Shown: positions 1 to 7,921 of the stretch, one piece after another
Position numbering within the stretch: position 1 is the first letter of the stretch
How the letters are laid out: the number at the start of each line of letters is the position of its first letter
DNA from: Clostridia bacterium
GTDB lineage: Bacteria > Bacillota > Clostridia > Lachnospirales > Lachnospiraceae
DNA: 64,000 nucleotides
Direction of reading: 5' to 3'
NCBI GenBank assembly: GCA_910575245.1
Contig: CAJTEN010000007.1
Coordinates: 45,558 to 109,557 of the forward strand
Program-made: the position numbers and the translations under genes
Notes under the pieces: model-generated
What the model was told of the DNA's origin: nothing
What the model saw: the letters and a program-made list of their open reading frames with translations, nothing else
The model's database searches: none

Positions 1-167
1 TGCAGGGGAAATGGCTACGGGACTTGGGTTTTTCCACGGGTGATAGGATATCAGTAACTTGTGATGGCGGCAGGCTTATCGTGGAAAAGACCGGCAGGAT
101 ATGGTCTGACCCCAAAGGGGCAGGGATGGTGGCGGAAGATGCAGAATATCAGGGGAAGGCGGTATGA
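1..167 (+). CDS. SymE-like/AbrB-fold small protein, C-terminal part
   Basis: The reading frame is open from the window edge and ends in TGA at 165-167; about 55 residues are visible. It contains GKWLRDLGFSTGDRISV followed by a short strand-rich stretch, the pattern of SymE-family (AbrB/MazE-like fold) proteins often found in Clostridia mobile elements. Its stop overlaps the start of the next gene in an ATGA junction, so the two are probably translationally coupled. The 5' end is outside the window, so length and toxin function cannot be judged. The family assignment is by eye. Confidence 0.6.
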   Translation, partial: QGKWLRDLGFSTGDRISVTCDGGRLIVEKTGRIWSDPKGAGMVAEDAEYQGKAV

Positions 168-613
168 CGATGGGTATGATGAAAGGAAATAAACGTACAA
201 TTAGTTTTAAGGACCAGGAGCATGAAATGTTTTATCGGAACTTCCTGCAGAACTGTAAGTCCGGGGATGCATACCATAAGGCGCTGGCTTACTGCATTGG
301 GATTAACGGGGATACCAGACGGAATGTGGAACGTATTTATGACTTTGAGGAAGATTTCATAAAGACAGAATGTCTTAGGGAAGACTGGATCACCAGCGGC
401 AGCGCAAGGGTGGTACGCATGGCGTTCAACCTTTTCTGCAACGGTGCGCCCAGCGTGTATGCCCTTGAAGGGGAAGAAAAGGTAAAAGAGTGCCGGCGGT
501 ATACAGTGGAAGACCTGTTCTGCTGTGAATACGCAGTATATTTCTGGGAGGCGATTAAAGTACGCTATCCGGAATACTGTTTCCCGATAGATTTATCAGA
601 GTTTGGGATTTAA
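164..613 (+). CDS. DUF6075 family protein
   Basis: 149-residue soluble protein starting in the ATGA overlap with the upstream gene. It has the family pattern of an N-terminal EHEMFYRNFL segment, then DAYHKALAYCIGI and TRRNVERIYDFE, which I recognise as DUF6075, a family common in Firmicutes conjugative elements and phage. No catalytic motif, signal peptide or membrane segment is visible. It stands at the head of the parA/parB region, with a DUF5348 gene directly downstream. Function unknown. Confidence 0.7.
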   Translation: MTMGMMKGNKRTISFKDQEHEMFYRNFLQNCKSGDAYHKALAYCIGINGDTRRNVERIYDFEEDFIKTECLREDWITSGSARVVRMAFNLFCNGAPSVYALEGEEKVKECRRYTVEDLFCCEYAVYFWEAIKVRYPEYCFPIDLSEFGI

Positions 614-640
614 AACCGTAAAGTGCAGAAGGAGGGCAGT

Positions 641-1078
641 ATGGAAGAGTTAAGTATGGCGTTAGTGCAGATGAAAGGGCTGAAATGCCGGATTGATGAT
701 ATTTTATATGTCACCACTTATGATGAACATGCAGACCTGAGGGGGCTGCATGCGGACCATAAGGACAACAATCAGATGTTCCAGTTAAGGGAAATGAGGA
801 GAATTATGGAAAAGCTGGCAGACGTAGGCGGCAGCATAGAATACCTGTTCCGCCCGGTTCAGGAGACCAGTACCCTGCACAGGGATGAAAACGGGGAATA
901 CAGGACGGAGAAAGGATACTGTTACCGCAGCGGAAGCCTGATTGAAGCTTTATTGCAGGAAGATTCCCAAGAAGCGCCCTGCTGGGTGCAGACAAAAGTA
1001 GAGCATGACGGGGAGGATTATTATCTCATGGGATATGAAGATATCCCCATGGAAGGGCTGAACGTCCGTGTGAGATAG
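641..1078 (+). CDS. DUF5348 domain protein
   Basis: 145 residues. I chose the ATG at 641 because AGGAGG lies 5-10 nt upstream; an in-frame ATG at 623 lacks such a site. The N-terminal half looks helical. The C-terminal half (about residues 85-145) has the DUF5348 pattern: YRTEKGYCYRSGSLIEALL, VEHDGEDYYLMGYED and a final GLNVRVR. DUF5348 genes sit in the maintenance region of many Lachnospiraceae elements; the role is unknown. parA follows after 16 nt, so it is probably in the same transcript. Confidence 0.7.
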   Translation: MEELSMALVQMKGLKCRIDDILYVTTYDEHADLRGLHADHKDNNQMFQLREMRRIMEKLADVGGSIEYLFRPVQETSTLHRDENGEYRTEKGYCYRSGSLIEALLQEDSQEAPCWVQTKVEHDGEDYYLMGYEDIPMEGLNVRVR

Positions 1079-1094
1079 GAAGGAGAGCGGATAT

Positions 1095-1898
1095 ATGGAA
1101 ACAACAGGAAGAAGATGTAAGGTCATTGCCCTCGCAAACCAAAAGGGCGGTGTGTCAAAGACAACCACTACGGTAAATTTGGGGATTGGTCTTGCAAGGG
1201 CGGGAAACAGGGTTTTGCTCATAGATTCCGACCCACAGGCCAGCCTTACCGCAAGCATGGGGGAAAGGGAGCCGGACAGGCTGGACAATACGCTTGCCAC
1301 GGTGCTTACCTCCATCATGGAAGGGCAGGAAATAGAAGCGGAGGATGGAATCCTCACCCACGGGGAAGGGGTGCGGTTCCTTCCGGCAAACATTGACCTT
1401 GCGGCAGTGGAAGTGTCGCTGATCAGCGCCATGAGCAGGGAGTATATGCTGAAAGAGTACATAGAGGCGGTGGCACCATATTTTGATTACATTATCACAG
1501 ACTGCATGCCATCCCTCGGGATGCTGACGATCAATGCGCTTGCGGCGGCGGATACGGTACTCATACCCCTGCAGGCACAATATCTGTCCTTAAAAGGGTT
1601 GGAACAGCTGACCGCAACGATCATGAGGATAAAGAAGCGCATTAACCCGGCGCTGGATTTTGAGGGAATCCTGCTGACCATGGTGGACGCCCGGACAAAC
1701 TATGCAAGGGAGATCATGGAGATGGTGCGCGGAAACTACGGGCAGAGGATACCGGTATTTGAGAATTATATCCCTTTGTCGGTGCGTGTGGCGGAAGCAA
1801 GCGCAGAGGGGAAGAGCATATTTGCACATGACCCGAAAGGCCGGGCCTCGGCAGCATATGAAATGCTGGCAAAGGAGGTGCTGGCGCATGGCAGGTAG
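1095..1898 (+). CDS. parA: ParA-family partition ATPase
   Basis: 267-residue cytosolic ATPase that, with ParB, would partition the element when it is extrachromosomal. The deviant Walker A motif KGGVSKTTTT starts near residue 17 (Ser replaces the usual Gly before Lys-Thr, as in some element ParAs). A second motif LIDSDPQ lies near residue 43 and a Walker B-like YIITDCMPSLG near residue 131. Length is normal for ParA/Soj/MinD proteins. The gene overlaps parB by 11 nt, a classic parAB arrangement. GGAAGGAGAG precedes the start. Confidence 0.93.
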   Translation: METTGRRCKVIALANQKGGVSKTTTTVNLGIGLARAGNRVLLIDSDPQASLTASMGEREPDRLDNTLATVLTSIMEGQEIEAEDGILTHGEGVRFLPANIDLAAVEVSLISAMSREYMLKEYIEAVAPYFDYIITDCMPSLGMLTINALAAADTVLIPLQAQYLSLKGLEQLTATIMRIKKRINPALDFEGILLTMVDARTNYAREIMEMVRGNYGQRIPVFENYIPLSVRVAEASAEGKSIFAHDPKGRASAAYEMLAKEVLAHGR

Positions 1899-2811
1899 AA
1901 AAAGCAGCGCTTCCAATATCAAAATGCCAGATGTGAACGCTTTGTTTGGGCTGGAAGAGGACACAGGCAGGTTATCGGAAAAGGTAGAGGATATAGCCAT
2001 TGACCAGCTGCATTCCTTTGATTCCCACCCATTCCGGGTGCTGGATGATGAAAAAATGCAGGAGACCGTGGAGAGCGTCAGGGAGCATGGGATCATCAGC
2101 CCCCTGCTCGTCCGTCCGGGGAAGGAAAGCGGGTATGAGATCATATCGGGGCACAGGCGGAAAAGGGCCTGTGAACTGCTGGGACTTAAGGCGGTCCCAT
2201 GCTTTGTCCGCAGCATGACAGATGAAGAAGCCACCGTGACGATGGTGGATTCCAACATCCAGAGGGAAGAGCTTTTGTACAGCGAAAAAGCTTACGCCTA
2301 TAAAATGAAGCTGGATGCGATAGACAGGGTAAAAGGCAGGCCTAAAAAAGAGGGACAGGTTGTCCCTGATTATCTGGGGAAGAAATCCACAGAGGTGGCA
2401 GCAGAAGGAAGCGGGGAGAGCTATAAACAGGTTGAGCGGTATATCCGCCTGACTTTCCTTATAAAGCCTATGCTCAATTATGTAGATGAAAAACGCATTG
2501 CATTTGGCGCCGGGGTGGAATTATCCTATCTGGAACCGGAAGTGCAGGAGCTTCTTTGCCAGACAATGCAGCGTTTATGCGTATTCCCTAATCTGGCACA
2601 GGCAAGGAAGCTTAAGGAGTCAGGCAGGGAAGGGAAACTGGACGAAAACGGAATGGAGATCATCCTTTCTGATGAAAAACCGGCAGCCCAGGCAGTCAGG
2701 CTGCAGAGAAAGAAGCTGAACGAATATTTTCCGGCTGGTTATTCGGCGGAGCAGATAGAGGAAGTGATCTATGGCCTCTTAAAGAGGTGGAGATTTGAGC
2801 AGGGGGAATAG
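1888..2811 (+). CDS. parB: ParB/Noc-family partition protein
   Basis: 307 residues. The ATG at 1888 overlaps the parA stop and is preceded by AAAGGAGG. The N-terminal ParB nuclease-like fold includes SFDSHPFRV, the HGIISPLLVRP segment and the GHRRKRACELLG CTP-binding motif. VDSNIQREELLYSEKAYAY follows, and the middle region (GESYKQVERYIRLTFL) reads as a KorB/ParB helix-turn-helix. It binds a centromere-like site and acts with ParA. I did not find a clear parS palindrome nearby. Confidence 0.92.
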   Translation: MAGRKSSASNIKMPDVNALFGLEEDTGRLSEKVEDIAIDQLHSFDSHPFRVLDDEKMQETVESVREHGIISPLLVRPGKESGYEIISGHRRKRACELLGLKAVPCFVRSMTDEEATVTMVDSNIQREELLYSEKAYAYKMKLDAIDRVKGRPKKEGQVVPDYLGKKSTEVAAEGSGESYKQVERYIRLTFLIKPMLNYVDEKRIAFGAGVELSYLEPEVQELLCQTMQRLCVFPNLAQARKLKESGREGKLDENGMEIILSDEKPAAQAVRLQRKKLNEYFPAGYSAEQIEEVIYGLLKRWRFEQGE

Positions 2812-2941
2812 CGCTGGCAGAGCGGTATGCTCCGTCAGAAAAACAGAATATTGTTCCACATAAGAGCAGAGGGATGAATTTTGCCTCTGTTTTTATGTGG
2901 AGAAAACCATAAAAAGATTGTGTGGAATGGAGGCGTGGAAG

Positions 2942-3952
2942 ATGCAGAGGATCCAGTTTGATTATTTCCATGGGATGGAAGCGGGGCAGTACAGCTTTTA
3001 CCGTATCCCGAAAATGCTGTTCACAGCGGAGTGCTTCAGGAGCCTTTCCTGTGAAGCGAAAGTCTTATACGGGCTGATGCTGGACCGCATGGGGCTCAGC
3101 ATTAAAAACAGGTGGATCGATGAAGAGGACAGGGTTTACATTGTCTTTACGGTGGAGGAGACAGCGGAGTTGATGAACTGCGGAATGCAGAAAGCGGTAA
3201 AGCTGATGAAGGAACTGGATTCTGATAAGGGCATCGGGCTGATAGAGAAAAAGCGCCTGGGACTGGGCAGGCCTAACGTGATCTATGTAAAGAATTTCAT
3301 GGTAAGGGAAGAGCCGCCATTGCCGGAGAAAGGGGGAGACCCTGACGAAAGGGAAACGACAGGAACGCCGGAAAGCAGGGCAGCCGGCAATTATGACAGG
3401 AGAACTGTGGAAACCACAAATCAGGAATTATTAAAATCACAATTCAAGAATGATGAAAATCACAATTCAGGAGTAGTGAAAGCCGCAATTCAAGAATTTC
3501 CAAAATCACAACCTAATAATACTGAATTTAATAAAACTGATTTCAGTGAGACTGATCCTGTCAATCTTTATCCATCTGATGTGACAGGACAGATGGAACG
3601 TTACCGTACCGCCATACGGAAAAATATCTCGTATGAGTGTTTTTTGGGTGCCAGGGGCTGCCAGAGGGAGGAACTGGACGAGCTGGTGGAGCTGATGGTG
3701 GATGTGATGATGATGCCTGACCATGCAATTTTGCGGATAGCGGGGGCGGAAAGGCCGGCGGCGGTTGTGAAGGAGCGGTTCCTGAAGCTGGACGATTCGC
3801 ATATAGCCTATGTGCTTGCCTGCCTGCAGGGGAATACCGGCAAAGTGGGGAATATCAAAGCGTACCTGCTGGCATCGCTTTATAATTCAGCACTGACCAT
3901 AGGCAATTATTACCGGGCGGAGGTGAACCACGACCTATATGGGAGCGGATAG
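2942..3952 (+). CDS. repA: RepA_N-type replication initiator
   Basis: 336 residues. The ATG at 2942 has GGAGG 8 nt upstream; an earlier in-frame ATG at 2897 does not. The N-terminal domain (about residues 10-125) carries the replication initiator A pattern: FYRIPKMLF, then LSCEAKVLYGLMLDRMGLS, and a winged-helix DNA-binding part through NVIYVKNFM. The middle is charged linker rich in Asn and Gln, with several repeats of the type NTTNQELLKSQF/NHNSGVVKAAIQEF. The C-terminal third (YECFLGARGCQREELDELVELM) resembles the DUF6017/DnaD-like tail of such initiators. With parAB it implies plasmid-like replication and segregation of the excised ICE. Confidence 0.85.
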   Translation: MQRIQFDYFHGMEAGQYSFYRIPKMLFTAECFRSLSCEAKVLYGLMLDRMGLSIKNRWIDEEDRVYIVFTVEETAELMNCGMQKAVKLMKELDSDKGIGLIEKKRLGLGRPNVIYVKNFMVREEPPLPEKGGDPDERETTGTPESRAAGNYDRRTVETTNQELLKSQFKNDENHNSGVVKAAIQEFPKSQPNNTEFNKTDFSETDPVNLYPSDVTGQMERYRTAIRKNISYECFLGARGCQREELDELVELMVDVMMMPDHAILRIAGAERPAAVVKERFLKLDDSHIAYVLACLQGNTGKVGNIKAYLLASLYNSALTIGNYYRAEVNHDLYGSG

Positions 3953-4067
3953 CGGCCACAATGTCAATGCAAATACATAATCTCTGGAAAAAGACAGCCT
4001 GCGTATGGTCTGGCTGGCTTTGCTGCCGGGACCGGGGAATGGAAATCTGTAAGGAAAGGGGGAAACC

Positions 4068-4421
4068 GTGTTGGGCAGACGTGTAGAATCACAAGAACTG
4101 GCAGCCCTTGGGGAACGTATACGGGAACGGAGGATGGAACTGCGCCTGTCACAGGAAGCGCTTGCGGAGAAAGCAGGGATCAGCGCCAACACGGTAAGCC
4201 GGATTGAGGGAGGACAAATGGCCATGGGCATAGGGACTTTCATAAATCTGGTACAGGCAATGGATGCAGACGCAGACAGCCTTCTGGGCGTTATTTCCGA
4301 TTCGGGGAAAAAGCGGCATGGGGATATATTCCACCGCATCAGTCATTTAAGGGAACCGGAGCGGGAGATCGTGCTGCGGACGATAGAGGCGCTGGTGGAA
4401 AGCCTGCGGAGGGGCAGATGA
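4068..4421 (+). CDS. XRE-family (Cro/cI-type) transcriptional regulator
   Basis: 117 residues with a helix-turn-helix at about residues 14-66: GERIRERRMELRLSQEALAE, AGISANTVSRIEGG and the cap IGTFINLVQAM. Start is GTG at 4068 (TTG at 4071 is possible) with AAAGGGGG upstream. The C-terminal helix (about residues 80-117, REPEREIVLRTIEALVESL) is likely for dimerisation. The position between repA and two sigma-like genes suggests it controls the element's replication or transfer genes; that is an inference. Confidence 0.85.
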   Translation: MLGRRVESQELAALGERIRERRMELRLSQEALAEKAGISANTVSRIEGGQMAMGIGTFINLVQAMDADADSLLGVISDSGKKRHGDIFHRISHLREPEREIVLRTIEALVESLRRGR

Positions 4422-4514
4422 AAGGATTCTACGGATATGGTGGGAAAATAAGTGGATTTCTACCTGACCGGTGAGGAAAGCGGCCGCTGGTTTCGTTAAA
4501 ATATACACAAGATA

Positions 4515-4587
4515 ACAGGCAGTAAGGAAAAGTTTCCAGCCCCGTTAAAAAAAACGGGTAAGCCGGAAGCTGTTTTTTACTGCCTGT
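4515..4587 (+). ncRNA. Candidate structured RNA (junction of hairpins)
   Basis: A perfect 11-bp inverted repeat, ACAGGCAGTAA at 4515-4525 and TTACTGCCTGT at 4577-4587, encloses two smaller hairpins: GGAA/TTCC at 4526-4537, and CCCGTT at 4541-4546 with AACGGG at 4553-4558 around an A-rich loop. A weak AGC/GCT pair follows. Read as RNA this folds into a closed multi-branch structure. It lies in the 214-nt gap between the XRE gene and the sigma-like gene, where no ORF is convincing. It may be a regulatory leader or an unusual terminator. Confidence 0.5.
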
Positions 4588-4635
4588 CCTGCGATGGTGC
4601 AGGCAATGCAGCCAGTATAATTCCGGCACGGCCCG

Positions 4636-5292
4636 TTGGAAAGGCGGCCAGAATTGACATTGCAGGAATTGAAGGAGATTACCGAAATACCGGAACATGG
4701 AAGAAAAATGCCCACCGCAAGGAATCTAAGGAATACAGGCAGGCTGGTGGCAGAAAAGGAGCTGAAAAATGACACATGGATTGCAGCCTATCAGAATGGC
4801 TATGCATTATACCATGCCGGTGGTCATTCCACCGTATTCCCGGTTCATACATGCGGAGATTATCTGTATGCATCCAGCGGGATAAGCAGTTATTTACCGG
4901 AACATTTTTTTGCGAAGGAACCATGGCATATCCGGCTTGTCCTTGAAGGGGAGGACAGGCTGGAACGTAACCAGAGGGCAAAAGAGCAGGAAAGGACAGT
5001 TTCCTACAGCGCCATATCGGAAGAGTGGGAAGCGATGGAAGACGTATGTGCGAAAACAGTTGAAGATTTGCTGGAAAGGGAAAACATGGAAGAGCTGCTA
5101 AAATGCCTGACGGAGCGGCAGAGAATGGCAGCCAGGCTTTGTTTTTTCCAGCAGAAGACCCGGAGAGAAGCGGCAAAAGAGCTTGGGATCACCAGCCCGG
5201 CAGTATCAGCCATACTTTCGCAGGCAGCCCGGAGACTGCGGAAGCAATACCCGGACGGGAAGCAGGCGGTAAAGGCGGTGGCGGCTGTATGA
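4636..5292 (+). CDS. Sigma-70 region 4-like regulator
   Basis: 218 residues if the TTG at 4636 is used; the first in-frame ATG is at 4708, and neither has a strong ribosome binding site. The N-terminal part (WIAAYQNGYALYHAGGHSTV, then HTCGDYLYA) matches an ICE-borne family of sigma-70-like proteins. Residues about 160-210 form a region 4 helix-turn-helix: LTERQRMAARLCFFQQ, REAAKELGITSPAVSAIL and AARRLRKQ. Region 2 is absent, so it may act as a DNA-binding regulator rather than a full sigma factor. It overlaps the next gene by 4 nt (ATGA). Confidence 0.7.
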   Translation: MERRPELTLQELKEITEIPEHGRKMPTARNLRNTGRLVAEKELKNDTWIAAYQNGYALYHAGGHSTVFPVHTCGDYLYASSGISSYLPEHFFAKEPWHIRLVLEGEDRLERNQRAKEQERTVSYSAISEEWEAMEDVCAKTVEDLLERENMEELLKCLTERQRMAARLCFFQQKTRREAAKELGITSPAVSAILSQAARRLRKQYPDGKQAVKAVAAV

Positions 5293-5729
5293 GGGGAAAG
5301 CAGCCAAAGGAACGGGAAAAATATTTTATCCGTCTGGGCGGCAGTACGCTGGTGGAAGTGGGCAGGGAGATTTATCTGGAATGGTACCGCTCAGAACGGA
5401 GGGAGCGGTACCAGAGGGAATGCGACAGGAAGCATGGTGTGTGCAGTATCAATAAACTGCATGAAAAAGGATATTATCCTGAAAAATCAAATTACCTTAA
5501 GGATACGACACTGGAAACGGTTTTAAAGGACGAATGCCGGGACAGGCTGGAAAATGCCCTTAAAAAACTGTCTGAACAGGAGAAACGTCTGGTAAGGCTT
5601 TTGTATTTCGAGGATATGACAGTAAAGAAAACAGCGGAAATATTCGGGTGCAGCAGAAAAACAATCCATAACAGGAGGGAAAAGGTATTGGAAAAAATAA
5701 GAAAGATGATGTCAGAAACGTCTCCATGA
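5289..5729 (+). CDS. Short sigma-70-family factor (region 4 HTH)
   Basis: 146 residues starting in an ATGA overlap with the previous gene, so the pair is probably co-translated. The N-terminal half (YFIRLGGSTLVEVGREIYLEWYR, given here in part, then SERRERYQRECDRKHGV) resembles the short sigma-like regulators of Tn916 and related ICEs. The C-terminal half has region 4: LSEQEKRLVRLLYFEDM, KKTAEIFGCSRKTIHNRREKV. Two successive sigma-like genes suggest a heteromeric or cascade control of transfer genes; this is inferred from context. Confidence 0.78.
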   Translation: MRGKQPKEREKYFIRLGGSTLVEVGREIYLEWYRSERRERYQRECDRKHGVCSINKLHEKGYYPEKSNYLKDTTLETVLKDECRDRLENALKKLSEQEKRLVRLLYFEDMTVKKTAEIFGCSRKTIHNRREKVLEKIRKMMSETSP

Positions 5730-5749
5730 AAAGAGATAACGCCCATGCC

Positions 5750-5948
5750 GGCAACGGAGCGGAACCGTTGTCAGGAGGACCGTGGAATACCGGAACGCGA
5801 AGCGTGAGGATATGCCGCGAAAGCCTCTTGACATAAGGTTCACGGATTATCCTTGTGCAGTAGAAAAGGGGCTGCTGCTCCTTTTCCTGCTTCCGGCGAG
5901 GACGGGTCCGGGCAGAGCCCGGCAAAGGATCAAGGGACAGGTCCCTTG
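5750..5948. other. Hairpin-rich non-coding stretch
   Basis: The ~265 nt between the sigma gene and the HEPN gene hold no convincing ORF but at least four hairpins: GGCAACGG 5750-5757 with CCGTTGTC 5765-5772 (one G-U); GAAAAGG 5863-5869 with CCTTTTC 5880-5886; CCGGGC 5908-5913 with GCCCGG 5917-5922; and CAAGGGA 5931-5937 with TCCCTTG 5942-5948. An intrinsic terminator follows. It could be a transcribed structured RNA or an origin of transfer; the sequence alone does not decide. Confidence 0.5.
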
Positions 5949-5970
5949 CGGGTTCTTAGGGCAGCGCCTT

Positions 5971-5996
5971 AAGCCCCCGGAAGGCTTTCCTTTTTT
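5971..5996 (+). terminator. Intrinsic terminator, shared by convergent genes
   Basis: AAGCC 5971-5975 and GGCTT 5983-5987 form a stem with loop CCCGGAA, followed by TTTTTT at 5991-5996. The stop codon of the convergent HEPN gene lies in the T-run, so the site separates the plus-strand regulatory operon from the minus-strand cargo. Confidence 0.65.
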
Positions 5997-7299
5997 ATGA
6001 TGTAAGCTGCCGCCTAAAAAGTTCTTTAATCACCTTATCTGTCAGCCCTATCCGTTTTAAGATGCAGCAATATACCAGTTTTATAAGTACAAAGGCAGTC
6101 TCTGCTAATTTATTGTCTAATGGCATGAAATTACCGTGTGTAATGGTATTTCTATATTGTACAAGTTTATCAATATCTTCTCTGGATATGTATTCACCTA
6201 TCAATGGCTGGTATTCAGAGAAACATTTTTCAATCCTGTCAGCAAGGGCACCTGACAAATGCCGGAGAGTGCCGAGGATATAGTCATATGATTTTGGGTC
6301 GGTTAGAGAGTGGATTCCATCACGGTCTTCTTTCACGGTGTTTTTTAGTTTTTCTACCAGGCTGTCAAAAGCTTTCTCCTGCTGTACCTGGACTTTAGAT
6401 AATTCCATTTCTGATTCCAGTGCGGAACAGATTTCCCTTATCTTTATGCTTGTAATATAAGCAGCGGTTTTATCGTCATCAGGAATAAATCCAATGTTAA
6501 AGCTTGGTTTCTTAGGTTTGTTGTCTACGATTGAGCTTAACAGGCTGGTAACGGATTCTTGCAATATATTGAAAGTCAGGCAACTATGGATTCCTTTATT
6601 TGTATCATGCACATGCTCATAATTAACATAGCATTCTGCAACAGAGTCAGTCATTTCTGGGAAATTATCAATAAAATCTCTGAATGTTATTTTTTCAAAA
6701 CTTATATTTCGGCGGAATGCCATAAACTGGCACATGTTTAATATATATCCAAACATTTCGGGGAAAGTCTGGATTTCTTTTTCTTCATCAAATGTGATTT
6801 CTAAATTAATTCCTCCCGTTGAAATGGAATCGCCTTTTTCGGCTGATCTCCGGTCATGAGGTGTGGAATGGATAGAGATATTCCCTCTCACATTTTTGCC
6901 TGCCAACGTGTAGGTCAGGCTGTCATCCTGATATTTAACTTTCGTTTCTGCCTTTTCAGTATATTCAAATATAACAGAAGATGGGAAGAAAAGCTTATTG
7001 AGAATACCGTTTTCAAAACAAAGGATTTTATAGGTACTAATATCGGGAAAACTACTGACAAAGTATGTCCAGGTGTTAAGTGTCAGTTCATGCCATATTT
7101 TTAATTCCTGATTGGCATAGATATAGACATATTTTCTTTCGGGAGTACGTCCCAGGATAAATCCCTGTTGCTGGGGAAGGATAATAGGAGATTTAGGCTG
7201 GGGGTCTGAATGAAAGAAGATACATTGGAAATCTTCTATTACAAAAGAAATATTTTCATATCCTTCCACTATACCATACAGTCTTGTTTGATTTTGCAT
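5995..7299 (-). CDS. HEPN-domain protein, ApeA-like candidate defence gene
   Basis: 434 residues. AAAAGGTGA precedes the ATG. The N-terminal ~280 residues look beta-rich (VEGYENISFVIEDFQ, then LGRTPERKYVYIYA), like the N-terminal domain of ApeA-type single-gene anti-phage proteins. The C-terminal ~150 residues are helical and contain YRNTITHGNF near residue 385. This gives an R-x4-H motif with a polar residue after Arg, the hallmark of HEPN ribonucleases. The gene is much richer in AT than the ICE backbone, on the opposite strand and flanked by repeats, so it is acquired cargo. RNase-based abortive defence is the likely role by family analogy; no phage specificity can be read from sequence. 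Confidence 0.7.
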   Translation of the reverse strand: MQNQTRLYGIVEGYENISFVIEDFQCIFFHSDPQPKSPIILPQQQGFILGRTPERKYVYIYANQELKIWHELTLNTWTYFVSSFPDISTYKILCFENGILNKLFFPSSVIFEYTEKAETKVKYQDDSLTYTLAGKNVRGNISIHSTPHDRRSAEKGDSISTGGINLEITFDEEKEIQTFPEMFGYILNMCQFMAFRRNISFEKITFRDFIDNFPEMTDSVAECYVNYEHVHDTNKGIHSCLTFNILQESVTSLLSSIVDNKPKKPSFNIGFIPDDDKTAAYITSIKIREICSALESEMELSKVQVQQEKAFDSLVEKLKNTVKEDRDGIHSLTDPKSYDYILGTLRHLSGALADRIEKCFSEYQPLIGEYISREDIDKLVQYRNTITHGNFMPLDNKLAETAFVLIKLVYCCILKRIGLTDKVIKELFRRQLTS

Positions 7300-7360
7300 G
7301 CAATCACCTTTTTCTCTAAAAAAATTCGTATTAAACGAAAGCTATGTTTGATAAAAGAGA

Positions 7361-7466
7361 TGTTAGTCCGAAAGTGTGTTGGTGCTATAATCTGCATTCT
7401 ATATCTCCGGTATTCATGCGAATCAAAACTGGGAATTTTGAATGCCAACATATTTACGGACTAACA
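7361..7466. repeat. Inverted-repeat segment upstream of the HEPN gene (inverton-like)
   Basis: 106-bp segment bounded by 22-bp inverted repeats at 7361-7382 and 7445-7466 (19 of 22 positions match; outer TGTTAGTCCG/CGGACTAACA is perfect). It lies 62 bp upstream of the HEPN start. On the minus strand its interior reads TTGATT, 17 nt, then TATAGA, a plausible sigma-70 promoter facing that gene. Inverted repeats that flank a promoter are the layout of phase-variable invertible promoters; a miniature transposon or a hairpin RNA is an alternative. Confidence 0.6.
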
Positions 7467-7480
7467 CCAGACTTTAATGA

Positions 7481-7819
7481 TCAATGAGTTCTATCATGCT
7501 TCAACCATTCATTCATTTCTATCATATCTTCTTTTTCCAAACGATTACGATAATCTGAATTAATTAAATATATTTCTCCTTCTGTTTCTATGGTTATCAC
7601 ATGGCATATACGCTGTCCAAGATATATGCCTAAATAGTTGCGTGTGACAGATGCCCTTGATATTTTTTTCCCTGATCTAATTGCCTCAATAATATCTTCC
7701 CTTTTCCAAATCCCTAATTCATCTATTACTTTGTCTTCTTCACAAGTATAAGCTGTTGCATGAGTAATTAAGTTGTTTAGTTTTGAATAGCTTACATTAT
7801 CCAACAAAATTTCCTGCAT
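7481..7819 (-). CDS. Hypothetical 112-aa protein beside HEPN gene
   Basis: I do not recognise the family. The ATG at 7819 is chosen because GGGAGGG sits 7-8 nt upstream; an ATG 15 nt earlier would overlap that site. The product is soluble and mixed alpha/beta, with no signal peptide; notable segments are KLNNLITHATAY, IWKREDIIEAIRSG and ICHVITIETEGEIYLINSDY. A TATAAT lies upstream at 7855-7860 (minus strand). It is AT-rich like the HEPN gene and shares the same type of upstream repeat segment, so the two may be one cargo module (partner, regulator or antitoxin are possibilities only). Confidence 0.6.
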   Translation of the reverse strand: MQEILLDNVSYSKLNNLITHATAYTCEEDKVIDELGIWKREDIIEAIRSGKKISRASVTRNYLGIYLGQRICHVITIETEGEIYLINSDYRNRLEKEDMIEMNEWLKHDRTH

Positions 7820-7921
7820 AAATTTCCCTCCCATTCATTTCCAACAATTACATTATTATACACTATTTCTGTACCAGTCACCACATAAAATATAATCTTG
7901 CTTTAAATCAGTATGCCAAAA

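Noticed and set aside
950..1580. Long minus-strand ORFs opposite parA
   Set aside because: Shadow frames of a high-GC3 gene; no start signals and no domain.
5782..6000. 72-codon plus-strand ORF after the sigma gene
   Set aside because: Runs through the hairpins and terminator and has no family or ribosome binding site.
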